Positions 35,001 to 44,258 of a stretch of 64,000 nt of DNA are shown here, in pieces (position 1 is the first letter of the stretch; the number at the start of each line of letters is the position of its first letter). The stretch lies in assembly GCA_027886185.1 (NCBI GenBank), contig WOAB01000142.1, positions 2,728,001 through 2,792,000 of the forward strand. The letters are read 5' to 3'. The notes under the pieces were generated by a model. The model worked only from the letters and a program-made list of their open reading frames with translations. It made no database searches and was not told the origin of the DNA. Source of the DNA: Rheum nobile (taxonomy: Eukaryota > Streptophyta > Magnoliopsida > Caryophyllales > Polygonaceae). Made by a program: the position numbers and the translations under genes.

Positions 35001-37655
35001 CCACCTATGATGGATGTTGTCAAGAAGGAAGTTCTGAAGCTTCTGCAGGCAGGTATGATTTTTCCTATTTCTGACAGCAAGTGGGTTAGTCCTACGCAGG
35101 TTGTCCCAAAGAAAGGAGGGGTCAGAGTTGTGGAGAACCAACATGGAGAACTCGTCCCCACGAGATTACAGACAGGCTACAGAGTGTGCATTGATTACCG
35201 CAAGCTGAATGCGATGACCAGAAAGGACCACTTCCCTCTTCCATTCATTGACCAGATGCTCGAGAGACTGTCAGGACGTGCTTTCTACTGCTTCTTGGAT
35301 GGTTACTCAGGGTACTTCCAGATAGCCATTGCACCAGACGACCAAGCAAAGACGACATTCACTTGTCCGTTTGGCACGTTTGCTTATCGCAGGATGCCAT
35401 TTGGGTTGTGCAATGCTCCAGGAACCTTTCAGCGGTGTATGGTGAGCATCTTCTCTGAGTACATTGAGAACTTCATAGAGGTATTCATGGATGATTTTAC
35501 TGTATATGGTGACAATTTTGATGCATATTTGAACCATCTATCACTTGTGCTTGCAAGGTGTGTTGACACCAATTTAGTGCTGAATTCTGAGAAGTGTCAC
35601 TTTATGGTTGAGCAGGGCATTGTATTGGGTCATATAGTGTCGGCTAGGGGTATTGAGGTCGATAAGGCAAAGATTGAAGTAATTCAGTCTTTGCCCTATC
35701 CTACTAATGTGCGCGAAGTTCGTTCCTTTTTGGGCCATACAGGTTTCTATCGCAGGTTCATTAAATACTTCTCCAAGATCTCTTCACCCCTGTGTGACCT
35801 GCTGAAGAAGGAGATGGGATTTGAATTTACAGCTGAGTGTCGGGCAGCCTTTGATGAACTGAAGGCTCGCCTGACAAGTGCCCCAATTATTCAGGCTCCT
35901 GATTGGTCTAAGCCCTTTGAGATCATGTGCGATGCCAGTGACTATGCTGTGGGGGCCGTGCTAGGCCAAAAGGATGGTAGAGCTCCCTATGTGATCCAGT
36001 ATGCTTCTATGACGCTGAATGGCGCACAGAGGAATTACTCCACCACAGAGAAGGAGATGCTTGCTGTGGTGTTTGCTCTTGAGAAGTTCAGGCAGTACCT
36101 GCTTGGTACAAAAGTCTTTGTCTACTCCGACCATGCTGCTCTGCGCTATCTCATGACAAAGAAGAAAGCCAAGCCACGGCTGATCCGGTGGATCTTATTA
36201 CTCAGCGAGTTTGATGTGGAGATCAAGGACAAGAAGGGTGCTGAGAATCTTGTTGCTGACCATCTCAGCCGAATTGTCCAGGAAGATAGCACCCCACAGC
36301 CTCAAATCCAGACGAGATTCCCTGATGAGTCTCTATTCAGGCTGACTATCGTAGAGCCTTGGTATGCTGATTTGGTGAATTTCCTCACAACAGGTGAATT
36401 CCCTCCGCCCTTCAATAAGGCTCAGAGGGACAGGCTGCGCAGTTCAGCCAGATTCTTTGTCTGGGACGACCCCTACCTATGGAAACATTGTTCTGACCAG
36501 GTAATTCATAGGTGTATCCCGGATAACGAGGTAAATTCTCTCCTTGCCTTTTGTCATTCAGCAGCATGTGGTGGCCATTTTGGGGTACAAAGAACCGCAC
36601 GGAAGGTACTTGACGCAAGATTTTGGTGGCCGTCCATCTTTAAGGATGCGCACAACCACTGTAAATCCTGTGACAAGTGTCAACGGGTTGGAAATATATC
36701 TCATAGGGATGAGATGCCACAAACAGGGTTGATTTTCTGTGAAATCTTCGATGTTTGGGGTATTGACTTCATGGGACCGTTTCCTACCTCTTGTGGTAAC
36801 ATATATATTTTGCTTGCGGTGGACTACGTTTCCAAGTGGGTGGAAGCGAAGGCCACCAGGTCTGATGATGCTAAAGTTGTTGCAGATTTCTTGAAGTCCA
36901 ACATATTTACCAGGTTTGGAGTGCCAAAAGCTCTCATCAGTGATAGAGGAACTCACTTCTGCAATAGGACAATCACTGCGCTGTTAAAGAAATATCATGT
37001 CACGCAGAGAGTTTCTACCGCCTATCACCCTCAAACGAACGGGCAAGCTGAAGTGTCTAATCAGGAGATAAAGTCCATCTTGGAGAAGACGGTGTCTCCC
37101 AATAGAAAAGACTGGAGTTTGAGGCTTGACGATGCACTGTGGGCATACAGGACAGCTTACAAGACACCGATTGGTATGTCTCCCTTTCGGTTGGTGTTTG
37201 GTAAGGCTTGTCACCTTCCAGTAGAGCTAGAACACAAGGCATATTGGGCTGTCAAGAATTGTAGCATGAAATTGGATGATGCTGGAGAGCTTCGTAAGTT
37301 ACAATTGCAAGAGCTAGAGGAAGCTAGGATCGAGGCTTATGACAATGCCACTCACTACAAGGAAATGACTAAGGCCTGGCATGACAAGAACATAGTGCGG
37401 AAGGACTTCAAAGTTGGAGACAAAGTCCTCTTATTTCAGTCACGCCTTAGACTTTTCCCAGGCAAGCTGAGATCGTGCTGGGCAGGACCATATTATGTGG
37501 CCAAAGTCTTCCCACATGGTGCCATAGAGCTGTTTGATTCGGCAGCACAGACTTTGTTCAAGGTGAATGGGCAAAGAGTGAAGAAATACCATGAAGGTTT
37601 TACCAAGGACACCATTGAAGAGGCGTTCCTAAAGGAACCCGAAGCTGAAACGTGA
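32058..37655 (+). CDS. Athila gag-pol polyprotein, 1865 aa, intact
   Basis: It starts MVHTRVTNN 57 bp after the primer binding site. Gag lies at about residues 70-260 ([27 protein letters not shown]), with a CX2CX4HX4C knuckle at about 293-306 ([14 protein letters not shown]). A linker at about 480-572 is made of GDRR repeats. Protease follows at about 695 ([11 protein letters not shown]), RT at about 1040-1150 ([18 protein letters not shown]), RNase H at about 1287-1400 ([25 protein letters not shown]), and integrase with its HHCC finger (about 1499-1543) and DDE residues in [17 protein letters not shown] and [10 protein letters not shown]. Gene order and the DLGASIN and FMDD motifs fit the Athila lineage. 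No stop or frameshift was found, so it may still make protein. Confidence 0.95.
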   Translation: MVHTRVTNNLPLEFDPEIERTFHQARRVARALLQETDTMADRVTLESLTAPNLEQPTRAVQFPALGDGVKFELKTGVVHLLPKFSGNPLEDPIQHLDEFLEVCTSMRPSDITEDQMRLRVFSFSLKDSAKDWYHSLPPGSITTWVNLKKVFLDKYFPAIKSNQLKKKICNIEQLSNESLYDYYERFKKLVKSCPYHGYANHDLILYLHGGLREDDRRMVNSSCGGNILKRTYEEALEIFATLADDSRQYSGRGSQSLVVASSQAKIDQADFDVLREEVRHLKLKGTPQQAKACEICHDDLHPTDSCPTLQEEAYAVGGYQQRPRHDPYSSTYNPGWRDHPNFRWRDPEQNQQQGNPPQPRPPYVPRPQGQSSNSSQSVDDMMKMLMQSNMSLNENVAKLTKSHMQFQESTQASIQNLERQFGQISQVVNKLDAKDSGKLPSQTEVNPNIRNVSAVTLRSGKKLEEDESEGNEEESADLEQNGDHRESGDRRKTHGDRRKMEVALDLEEKNHGDRRNNYGDRRDGEFSLGNPEDIHGDRRETYGDRRESDIALDLSEENHGDRRTNCGARRPSVVEADVEKESGTPIFPEWKPVAPFPSALKRTKPLAQNKDMFKMFRNVEVNIPLLNLIKSVPRYAKFLKQMCTTKRNQDRNSKKKVKVSEHVSAVFQKRLPKKCGDPGMFTIPITIEGTKFNKAMLDLGASINVLPSSLCESLRLGPLHATNISIQLADRSSVRPIGIVEDVLVMVGDLTFPADFYVLNMEHDKHAAPILLGRPFLKTANTKINMSTGSLNMEFDGQIINYNIYEAMKYPADDHSLCAIDVLEPVVQDVFDDDQLDDMQSIIVDSSLDFTLSADVHEVVNELDAYYTLPSELSGKSPLPLTLPSEKLLPSIVQAPVVELKQLPDHLKYVFLGDKETLPVIISSKLTKEQEDKLVVVLKEYKTTIGWTIADIKGISPTTCMHRILLEGEEKPSRQPQRRLNPPMMDVVKKEVLKLLQAGMIFPISDSKWVSPTQVVPKKGGVRVVENQHGELVPTRLQTGYRVCIDYRKLNAMTRKDHFPLPFIDQMLERLSGRAFYCFLDGYSGYFQIAIAPDDQAKTTFTCPFGTFAYRRMPFGLCNAPGTFQRCMVSIFSEYIENFIEVFMDDFTVYGDNFDAYLNHLSLVLARCVDTNLVLNSEKCHFMVEQGIVLGHIVSARGIEVDKAKIEVIQSLPYPTNVREVRSFLGHTGFYRRFIKYFSKISSPLCDLLKKEMGFEFTAECRAAFDELKARLTSAPIIQAPDWSKPFEIMCDASDYAVGAVLGQKDGRAPYVIQYASMTLNGAQRNYSTTEKEMLAVVFALEKFRQYLLGTKVFVYSDHAALRYLMTKKKAKPRLIRWILLLSEFDVEIKDKKGAENLVADHLSRIVQEDSTPQPQIQTRFPDESLFRLTIVEPWYADLVNFLTTGEFPPPFNKAQRDRLRSSARFFVWDDPYLWKHCSDQVIHRCIPDNEVNSLLAFCHSAACGGHFGVQRTARKVLDARFWWPSIFKDAHNHCKSCDKCQRVGNISHRDEMPQTGLIFCEIFDVWGIDFMGPFPTSCGNIYILLAVDYVSKWVEAKATRSDDAKVVADFLKSNIFTRFGVPKALISDRGTHFCNRTITALLKKYHVTQRVSTAYHPQTNGQAEVSNQEIKSILEKTVSPNRKDWSLRLDDALWAYRTAYKTPIGMSPFRLVFGKACHLPVELEHKAYWAVKNCSMKLDDAGELRKLQLQELEEARIEAYDNATHYKEMTKAWHDKNIVRKDFKVGDKVLLFQSRLRLFPGKLRSCWAGPYYVAKVFPHGAIELFDSAAQTLFKVNGQRVKKYHEGFTKDTIEEAFLKEPEAET
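33498..33770 (+). repeat. in-frame GDRR palindrome array, gag-protease linker
   Basis: Nine copies of the ACGGCGAYCGCCGT family are read as Gly-Asp-Arg-Arg (one as GDHR, the last as GARR). They sit in a 72-bp tandem unit present about 3.3 times: GDRR-3 residues-GDRR-about 13 residues ending in an acidic-Asn/Ile-His. The spacer between the GDRR pairs is acidic ([27 protein letters not shown]). Confidence 0.9.
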
Positions 37656-38490
37656 TTGAGCCAGAATGAGGTCGAGCCACGACGTTCACTACGGCGCTTC
37701 TCGGGAGGCAACCCGATGATTAGGTAGTTTCTTTCCCTTTCCCTTCATCACTTTTAGTTGTTTTCCTTTTGTTTTTGCATTTTGTGTCGAACTCACCTGC
37801 AGGGACGTGAAAAAAAAATGAAGAAGGTGTTTACGGCGACCGCCGCTTCATTACGGCGATCGCCGTTAATTGCTCAACCAAGGGAGCTACCTACGACATG
37901 AAAACGGCGACCGCCGTTTAATTGCGGCGACCGCCGTCGTCTCCACGGCGCCCGCCGTTTTCTCCTTCCTCACTCACGTTGTTTGCAGCAAAATGGCAGT
38001 GACCACCGTTTTAATACAGCGATCGCCGCCGATTCAGGTTCGCCTACTATCCCTTGTTTTTTTTAAAAAAAAAAAAAAAACATTGGGCCCCGAAAAAAAA
38101 ACCTACACGGGGCGCAAAAGACAAAAATAAAACTCCCGACAAGACCTTAAACGGGAAGAAATAGTCAAAAATCAGATAAAAATGGACCCTGAGAAAACCT
38201 TAAACAGGGTGCAAAAGGCAGAAAAAGAAACCCGTTAAAACCAAACGGGGTAAGAGCCAAAAAAAAAAAAAAAAAAAAAAAACCAACCCCCCGATCTGTA
38301 AAATAACCCTACCCCACCCCTACCTATCATTCTACCCCTACCCACTCTCTCTCCCCCTTACCGAACCTCTCAAACCCTAGCCCCCCCCCCCCCCCCCCCA
38401 ATTTCCAGCGACCGCCGCACCAGGAGCCCCCCGCCGCCATCCCGCTGCAAGCCACAACACACCCGGAGACCGCCGCTGTCCAGATTTGAC
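37656..38490 (+). repeat. Athila spacer with palindromes and A-rich repeats
   Basis: Seven palindromes at 37832-38030 include ACGGCGATCGCCGT, a perfect 14-bp palindrome. The text around 37868-37935 (AATTGC...CTACGAC...AAACGGCGACCGCCGTTTAATTGCGGCG) matches the LTR cluster at 30945-31005. After poly-A runs at 38070 and 38262 come two diverged copies of a 'CCTTAAACGGG..GCAAAAG' block (38090-38260) and a run of 18 or more C near 38382-38399. Confidence 0.75.
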
Positions 38491-38605
38491 GTGGCTGCGA
38501 AATTTTGCTCACGGCGACCGCCGTATTCATTGCAGCGACCGCCGTATTCATCGCAGCGACCGCCGCTCCTAGCAGCGACCGCCGTTTTCCGCGCAGCGAC
38601 CGCCG
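38405..38605 (+). repeat. palindrome cluster in the env-like leader
   Basis: Seven copies of GCAGCGACCGCCGT or ACGGCGACCGCCGT, about 25 bp apart. Here the motif falls in another reading frame (Ala-Ala-Thr-Ala-Val) than in the gag-protease linker. Confidence 0.8.
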
Positions 38606-38673
38606 TTTCCTTGCGTTCTGGTGATTTCTTTGCCCTGCTTCTGATTTTGATTGTGTTGCTGTCTATATTTGTG

Positions 38674-39921
38674 ATGTCTGGACTGTTGAAATGCACATTC
38701 TCGTCTCGTAAGAAATCATCGGGGGTTGAGGAGTCCCGTCGGAAGTTTATACTGGATAAGGAGTTCCAGTCTACATTATTCTTCGACCCAGAGACCATGC
38801 GGGAATTGAAGATTTATGAATGCACGCAGCAGCTCTTTGTTAAAGGCGGGTTGGGTGGTTTCTACCACTTAGCGGCACCCACCTTCCATGTCTGGACTGT
38901 GGAATTCCTGGCTAGTTTTGAGAATCATTGTGATACGGAAAGTATTACATTCAGTCTAGATGGCATCAGGCATTCGATGTCCTATGCGGACCTTGACACA
39001 GTGCTTGGGATTACCAGGCCACCATCTTCTGAGAAAGCGTGGGCGGACGCCAACGAGTTCTTTACTTTCTGGTATCACTCTACAGGGACTGATATATCTG
39101 ACTCGCAAGGAGGAGAATATAACTATAAGTGGTTGCATCCGGGCTTGCGACTAGCTCACAAGGTAGTGCGGATGGCCTTCCATGGCCAGTCCGAGTTAAA
39201 CAAGGTCCCATACGATGACTTGTACGCGGTGTAGAGTATGACCCCGGAGTGCCCCTTAGTGTGGAGTTGGCGCTCCCACTTTATTGCTTCCTACAGGAAA
39301 TTTCAGGAGAACAAGAAGCACAAGATTGTCATTGGGGGCATGATTACTCTGATCGGCCGTCACCTGGGCCTCGAGCAGCCCGACCCTTCCCAGCAGCTCT
39401 CTGCTGTCTTTAGATATGATTGGAGGCAGCTCAAGACGTCCACTGTTGTGTCTGGGACCGGGTCGAACCCGAAGTTCTGGCTGTATGGTTCGCGGGGCTG
39501 TTACCGGATCCCCATCTCTTTCCCCTTTGAGGTGACCTGTGACCCACGCTACAGGGATTTTGATGTGCGCCGACACCGTGTGGGAGCTGGTGGTGGTTCA
39601 GCTGCAGGCCGTTCAACCGCTGGTTCTTCTGTTGTCCATGTGGCACAGCCTGATGAGGGTGATGATGACAGTGATGATGAGGATGATGATGAGGATACCG
39701 CTATGCCTGAGGTGCAGGCTGCCGCTACTGCTGTGCCGCGTGGAGACTATCAGCGGCAGATGTGGGAGATGGTCCAGGGCATTGACACGCGCCAGCGGTC
39801 CATTCAGTCGGACCTCGCTGGGTATCACCAGGAGTTCATTGACTTCCGCCAGGAGTCAAGGGATCATTACGCGACGCAGGCCCAAGACATCCATGCAATG
39901 GAGGAGCAGATGAGGCAGTGA
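38674..39921 (+). pseudogene. Athila env-like third ORF (ATHILA ORF-1 family) with one stop
   Basis: The frame starts at ATG 38674 (MSGLLKCTF) and is read to a TAG at 39232-39234, then continues in the same frame (SMTPECPLVWSW) to 39921. Motifs such as FENHCDTESITFSLDGIRHSMSY-like text and DLDTVLGI fit the ATHILA ORF-1/env-like family. The second part ends in an acidic stretch (DDDSDDEDDDED) and a coiled-coil tail. The frame is also open upstream of the ATG to 38491 and would encode a strongly hydrophobic helix (FFALLLILIVLLSIFVM) preceded by palindromes read as Ala-Ala-Thr-Ala-Val. Function unknown; in Athila it is thought to be envelope-like. Confidence 0.7.
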
Positions 39922-40771
39922 AACCTTTTCATGGGTTCCAAGTATCCAGACTTTCCACCGCAGCAGCAGTAGTGGTACATTCTTTCCTTCCCCTCTTTTA
40001 TTATGTCTGATTTCATTGAGGACAATGCTTATTTTAAGTGTGGGGGAGGTGATTATGTACTTATGTATTGCTTTTATCTCATTCAAAAAAAAAAAAGAAA
40101 AAAAAAAAAGAGCCACAAAATGAAAAAAGGCAAATAAAAATCCTGGGATGGACTGAAAACCCGAAAGGGCAGTCCAGGTAAAAAGCAGGTAATCCGACAG
40201 GCATTAGGCCTGGGCAAAAGTGGATTCAGAGTGATGTGAGGCGGTGAGTCCATCTATGATAACATGAAATGAGTGGCTAGGATGAAAACCCGAAAGAGCT
40301 CCTAGGCAAAATGAATGAAAAGAAGATGAGTGTTTTCTAGGATCTCATTTTACCGGCGGGGCGACATAAGAAGAGGAGACAAAGAAGGATTGTCGGGTAG
40401 GTCACTTTGGGAGACATAAGGAGTCATAGAAGGAGGTTAGGACTAGTGGCTACTTACATTTTTGGATGACCGGGATAAGCTTGGGGGAAGTATTCTGCTT
40501 GCCCTTAAGCTGGGATGTGTGTCGTGTTTGCTGCTGAGGAGTATATTATTATTGTTGTGTGCTTGTGTTGATGTTGTGCTGATTACAATGCTGGAGTTGA
40601 GGGTGTAATTGCGTTGTGGTTGGTTGGTTGAGGGATGTTGAGCTTTCATGTAGATGCTTTTACTCTTAGTTGCAAGCTTCTTTACATGTTGATGATCTAG
40701 GTGCTTCATTGGTAATGGGTGATAGTTCTCTATCCACTCGAGACGAGTACAGATTCAAGTATGGGGGAGTT
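39922..40771 (+). other. Athila 3' noncoding region and polypurine tract
   Basis: It holds poly-A stretches (40085-40110), three diverged copies of an 'AAAACCCGAAAG' block (40155, 40285 and nearby) and the polypurine tract just before the 3' LTR. No ORF is supported. Confidence 0.6.
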
Positions 40772-42016
40772 TGATACACACGATTATGTTGTGTGTATTG
40801 ACGGAGTTTTGGCATGGTTTTAGTGTTGTTTTAGGATGCTTTGGAGGTGATTTGGAGACTTGGCGAGGAGGTGCGGAAGTTGCATTTTTGGAACCTTAGG
40901 AGCTAAGGAGCGAAGGATGAAGAAACAGATTTGCGGCGACCGCCGCGGAAGAAACGGCGACCGCCGTTAATTGCCCTGGAGAGACCTTAGCTACGACCTG
41001 GAAACGGCGACCGCCGTTTAATTGCGGCGCCCGCCGCATTTACGGCGATCGCCGTGGGAGAAGCAGCGGCCGCCGCCGACGGAAGCGTCGCCGAGCCGAT
41101 TGCCTTTTCGGATGTATTTTGTATTACTTTATTAGTTTTTTTATTATTTCTTTTTAGGATAATTTCAGATTATTTTTTCTTTGGTATTTAAGGGTTGAGA
41201 AAACTTGTTTCTATTATCTCTCGGAACCCTAATTTCTTATTCTACGTATTCTCTTGCTATGAAGAACTAAGCCTCTCTTGCTTAGTCAGACATTGAAGCT
41301 TTTCGTGTGATTCAGTTGTGAGATTCTTATTCCTAATCTATTGCATGGTTTTTATCTCTTCTCTTGTTTGATTTCTTAAGATTGATATTGATAATTTCTA
41401 GTCTGATCAACTAGGGTTTGTCGTTATTTATCTATTGCTAGGTTTAGATTGTTACTGGTTGAGCATATCTATTCCATAGTAGCAATTGCATCGTGTTAGT
41501 AACTGGTTGTGCTAATCTTATGCAGAAGAGAATTGATTTACATTCTAGGGTAAAAACTGGTTGTTTTATTCTAGGATTGTATCTAACTATATTCCTATCC
41601 GTAAGGCTGCTGTTAAACTGAATCTTGATAGTTTCAGGGTTGTTTAATTAGTTAGTTCTAATAGTATCTGGTTGTGCTATTAATTACATCTGAAAAGGAA
41701 TTGGAATTACCATTGCATGCGATTTTGAGTAGTATCTCTGATCAACTTGTCACTCGAATAGTGGATATTGTTTGACTGAATGTTTTCCCAATAACTGATT
41801 TCATTACCTTTAATTGCTTTTTACCATTTGCATGCTTGGCTACTAAAACAAACCTACAAAACCCCCCTTTGGTTGCTTTAAATTGACATACATATTGCAT
41901 ACTGCGATAGACTTTGTTTCCCTGCGGATTCGACCCTTACTTACCTAGGACTACGTTTTAGGGTTTGTTTGGATACTTTGCATAGTAGGAATTAGAACGG
42001 CAAACTCCTGTTATCA
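40772..42016 (+). repeat. 3' LTR of the Athila element
   Basis: Same 1245-bp sequence as the 5' LTR with about 20 differences. All five GC palindromes (40933-41085) are intact here. Confidence 0.95.
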
Positions 42017-43489
42017 CCTACCTAGAGGATATAGCAGCCGGTTTCTTATGGCACGCCATGTCGGCTAGCATCTTCGTTGACAAGTCAACAAACGAGCTGA
42101 AGACCACATTGCTACCTCTTTTTGTGGACTGGGAGCGTGTCGTTCATACTGCTTGGGGTATCGGGGTTTTGGCTCTCCTTTTTAGGAACCTCGGAGAGGC
42201 TTCTCGACGCGGAGCTGCACAGTTCGCCGGCTGCGCACGTCTTTTAGAGGTAGACCTTTATTATAGTTAAATTATAATTTAAATCATTAATATATATTAT
42301 TGAATTGTTTATAACTATTGGCTGTCTTCCTCCGTATGCAAGTTTGGATTTGGACGTATTTTGTATACTTCCCGGGCAGCCCTAACCTCAATGAAGGTGC
42401 GGACGACGACCTCCGACGCGCTGGATGATACTCCATTGGCAGGACCCCTCTCCGGTCCCCCCGTGACTAGTCACACTACAGACGGATTCTGGACGAGTAT
42501 AGGCCAGAGGATGTATGTATTCTTATTCAATTTTAATATACTGTAAGATAGCTTAATGAATTAATTTATGTTTTTTCTTTTTGGGTTAATTGCAGATACG
42601 GTGGATGCCGTATGAGGGTCTTGATTTTTGAGGTGCTCACAGGGCCTCCACTTATCGAGGGACTATTCGTTTTCTCGGTGTAGAGGAGCCGTACATGCCA
42701 GATCGGCTTACACGCCAGTTCAGTTATCGACAGAGCAGGCCAATGGATATCATAGAGCCTCTGGTTGCAGTGCGTCCTCATGATTTTAGGGGGACAAGGC
42801 GATACCAGTTGCACTTTGACCCGCGTTGGCACAGGTGGGACCAGCGTGAGCATCATCTTTGCCCCCACATCTTGACGAGTCCTCCTGCCACGATGGCTTG
42901 GGATGTCCACGACGCATACCTGGACTGGTATCTACAGGTGTCGCATCCTTACGTGGGTCCGAGTGCGCCAGTCCAGCCTCGTATCAGTAGAGGACCACCT
43001 CCGGCTATCAACTTGCAAAGGGTATGTTTTTTGTCCCACTTGCCCATCTTTTTAATTATTTTATGAAAGTCTATGTTTTTAAAATGTTTGTTTTCATTTG
43101 CAGCGTGTGGCGATGAGCAAGGCCCGTCTTCTGGAGCTTATAGATGTAGGTGGTTTAGGGTGTTTGGAGCACTTTCAGCATATATATGACATCCTTTCCG
43201 GTGACGACATTCCTGTAGCTCCACCGCTTGTACGGGCTTCACAGATGCCTTCCCATGCATATAGTGCAGACTCTACTATATTTGATAGAGCCGAATCATC
43301 TAGGATGGCGGGAGAGCGTGCAGCAACTCAGCAGGTATCAGCTCGGCAGACAGCGTCTCAACCGACGCCGATGGTTCCTCCAGTTTGGGCACCGGGCGTG
43401 GATTCGGGTGTAGGTGTGTCCTTGGCTAGTGATTCTCCACATTTAGCTGAGTCCTTGGATAGTGAGACGGAGAGTTTGTAGAATATTTA

Positions 43490-43770
43490 TTTCTAGTTTG
43501 ACTTCTGTGTTTATTGGTTTTTTTAGATTGACGTTCCGTTAATTCTAGTTTGACTTCTTGGTTTATTGGTTTTTTTAGATATTTGTTCAGTCATTTCTAC
43601 TTTGGCTTATTTGTTTATTGGTTTTTTTAGATTTTCGTCCGTTATTTCTAGAATAAAATACATATGCATATTCGTAAAACACATACACATTCTAAAAACA
43701 CATACAAATTCTAAAAACACATACACATACATGGATGGCATACACATTCTAAAAAACACATACACACTGC
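43490..43770. repeat. two minisatellites in the MULE intergenic region
   Basis: About three copies of a 60-bp unit around TTTATTGGTTTTTTTAGAT (43500-43640) are followed by four copies of a 19-bp unit (ACACATACACATTCTAAAA) at 43675-43770. They lie just after the PMD stop codon. Confidence 0.75.
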
Positions 43771-43977
43771 AACGAGGTCGGGTGGCTACGGGTAATAAAA
43801 GACCCTTCTCACAGTAGGCCACTCATCTCCAGCAATTAACTTCACGAACTCCAAAGGCTCTAACCCAGCGGTAATGATGATGATTCAGATGAAGATGTCA
43901 TTATTTGTTGTAGTATTTGATTTCCTACAAATATCATGAATCTATTAACATAAGTTCTTCTTATATAGTAAAAAAGC

Positions 43978-44128
43978 TTTCTGGGCGGCTCATAGTGTCG
44001 CCCAAAGGGCCCAGAAATCTCACAAGTACCCTATTGGGCGGCACACAGTGCCGCCCAGTACCCTCCTGGGCTGCACTGTGTGCCGCCCAAGTGAACCCTC
44101 CTGGGCTGCACTGTGTGTCGCCCACAAC
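43978..44128. repeat. MULE palindrome cluster between the convergent genes
   Basis: Four TGGGCGGCAC..GTGCCGCCCA-type palindromes, the last two as TGGGCTGCACTGTGTGYCGCCCA. They lie between the 3' ends of the PMD gene and the transposase gene. Confidence 0.75.
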
Positions 44129-44258
44129 GGTCAATCTCAATCAAATGATTATAAACACAGATTTCGGATCAATCTCAATCAAAATTTCCCACAAAAAGAA
44201 ATACAATATCATATATAAAGTCAATTACAATCCAAAAAACATAGGTAAGTATGTCAGG

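Larger units (their letters stand above)
30737..42016 (+). mobile_element. complete Athila-type Ty3/gypsy LTR retrotransposon
   Basis: Two 1245-bp LTRs begin TGATACACACG and end CTCCTGTTATCA, and are flanked by the perfect 5-bp duplication CCTAC (30732-30736 and 42017-42021). The primer binding site TGGCGCCGTTGCCGGGG (31985-32001) is the tRNA-Asp-type site used by Athila elements. The polypurine tract ATGGGGGAGT lies at 40761-40770. Gag-pol is an unbroken 1865-residue frame with RT before integrase, and an env-like ORF follows. I count about 18 substitutions and 2 one-base indels between the LTRs, so the insertion is young. Confidence 0.95.
28943..43481 (+). pseudogene. Plant Mobile Domain (MAIN/MAIL-like) gene carried by the MULE, split by Athila
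   Basis: Exon 1 (28943-29422, start MDHQMEAAGV) is Gly/Glu/Ala-rich. Exon 2 starts at 29699, has a Pro/Gln/Ser repeat region (30000-30170) and then the Plant Mobile Domain: HPETNTFHFPWGEIGPTLHD, LGLSIEGFEV, LEDIAAGFLWHAM and LFVDWERVVHTAWGIGVLA. The Athila element splits it at 30736/42017; removing the insert and one CCTAC copy restores the frame exactly. In-frame TGA codons lie at 30344-30346 and 30440-30442, the latter where Trp is usual. Later exons (about 42340-43481) hold RWMPYEG, QFSYRQSRPMDIIEPL and HDAYLDWYL, typical of PMD proteins annotated as phosphatase 7 long form homologues; more stops and frame changes occur. PMD proteins of hosts act in transcriptional silencing; a role in the element is unknown. 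Confidence 0.75.

Noticed and set aside
38491..38673. Start of the env-like ORF at 38491
   Set aside because: The codon there is GTG, and the stretch is palindromes plus a hydrophobic helix. The first ATG in frame is 38674. Kept as a finding only.
43490..43770. Possible centromeric or satellite DNA
   Set aside because: Only three or four copies of two short units inside a MULE; a local minisatellite.
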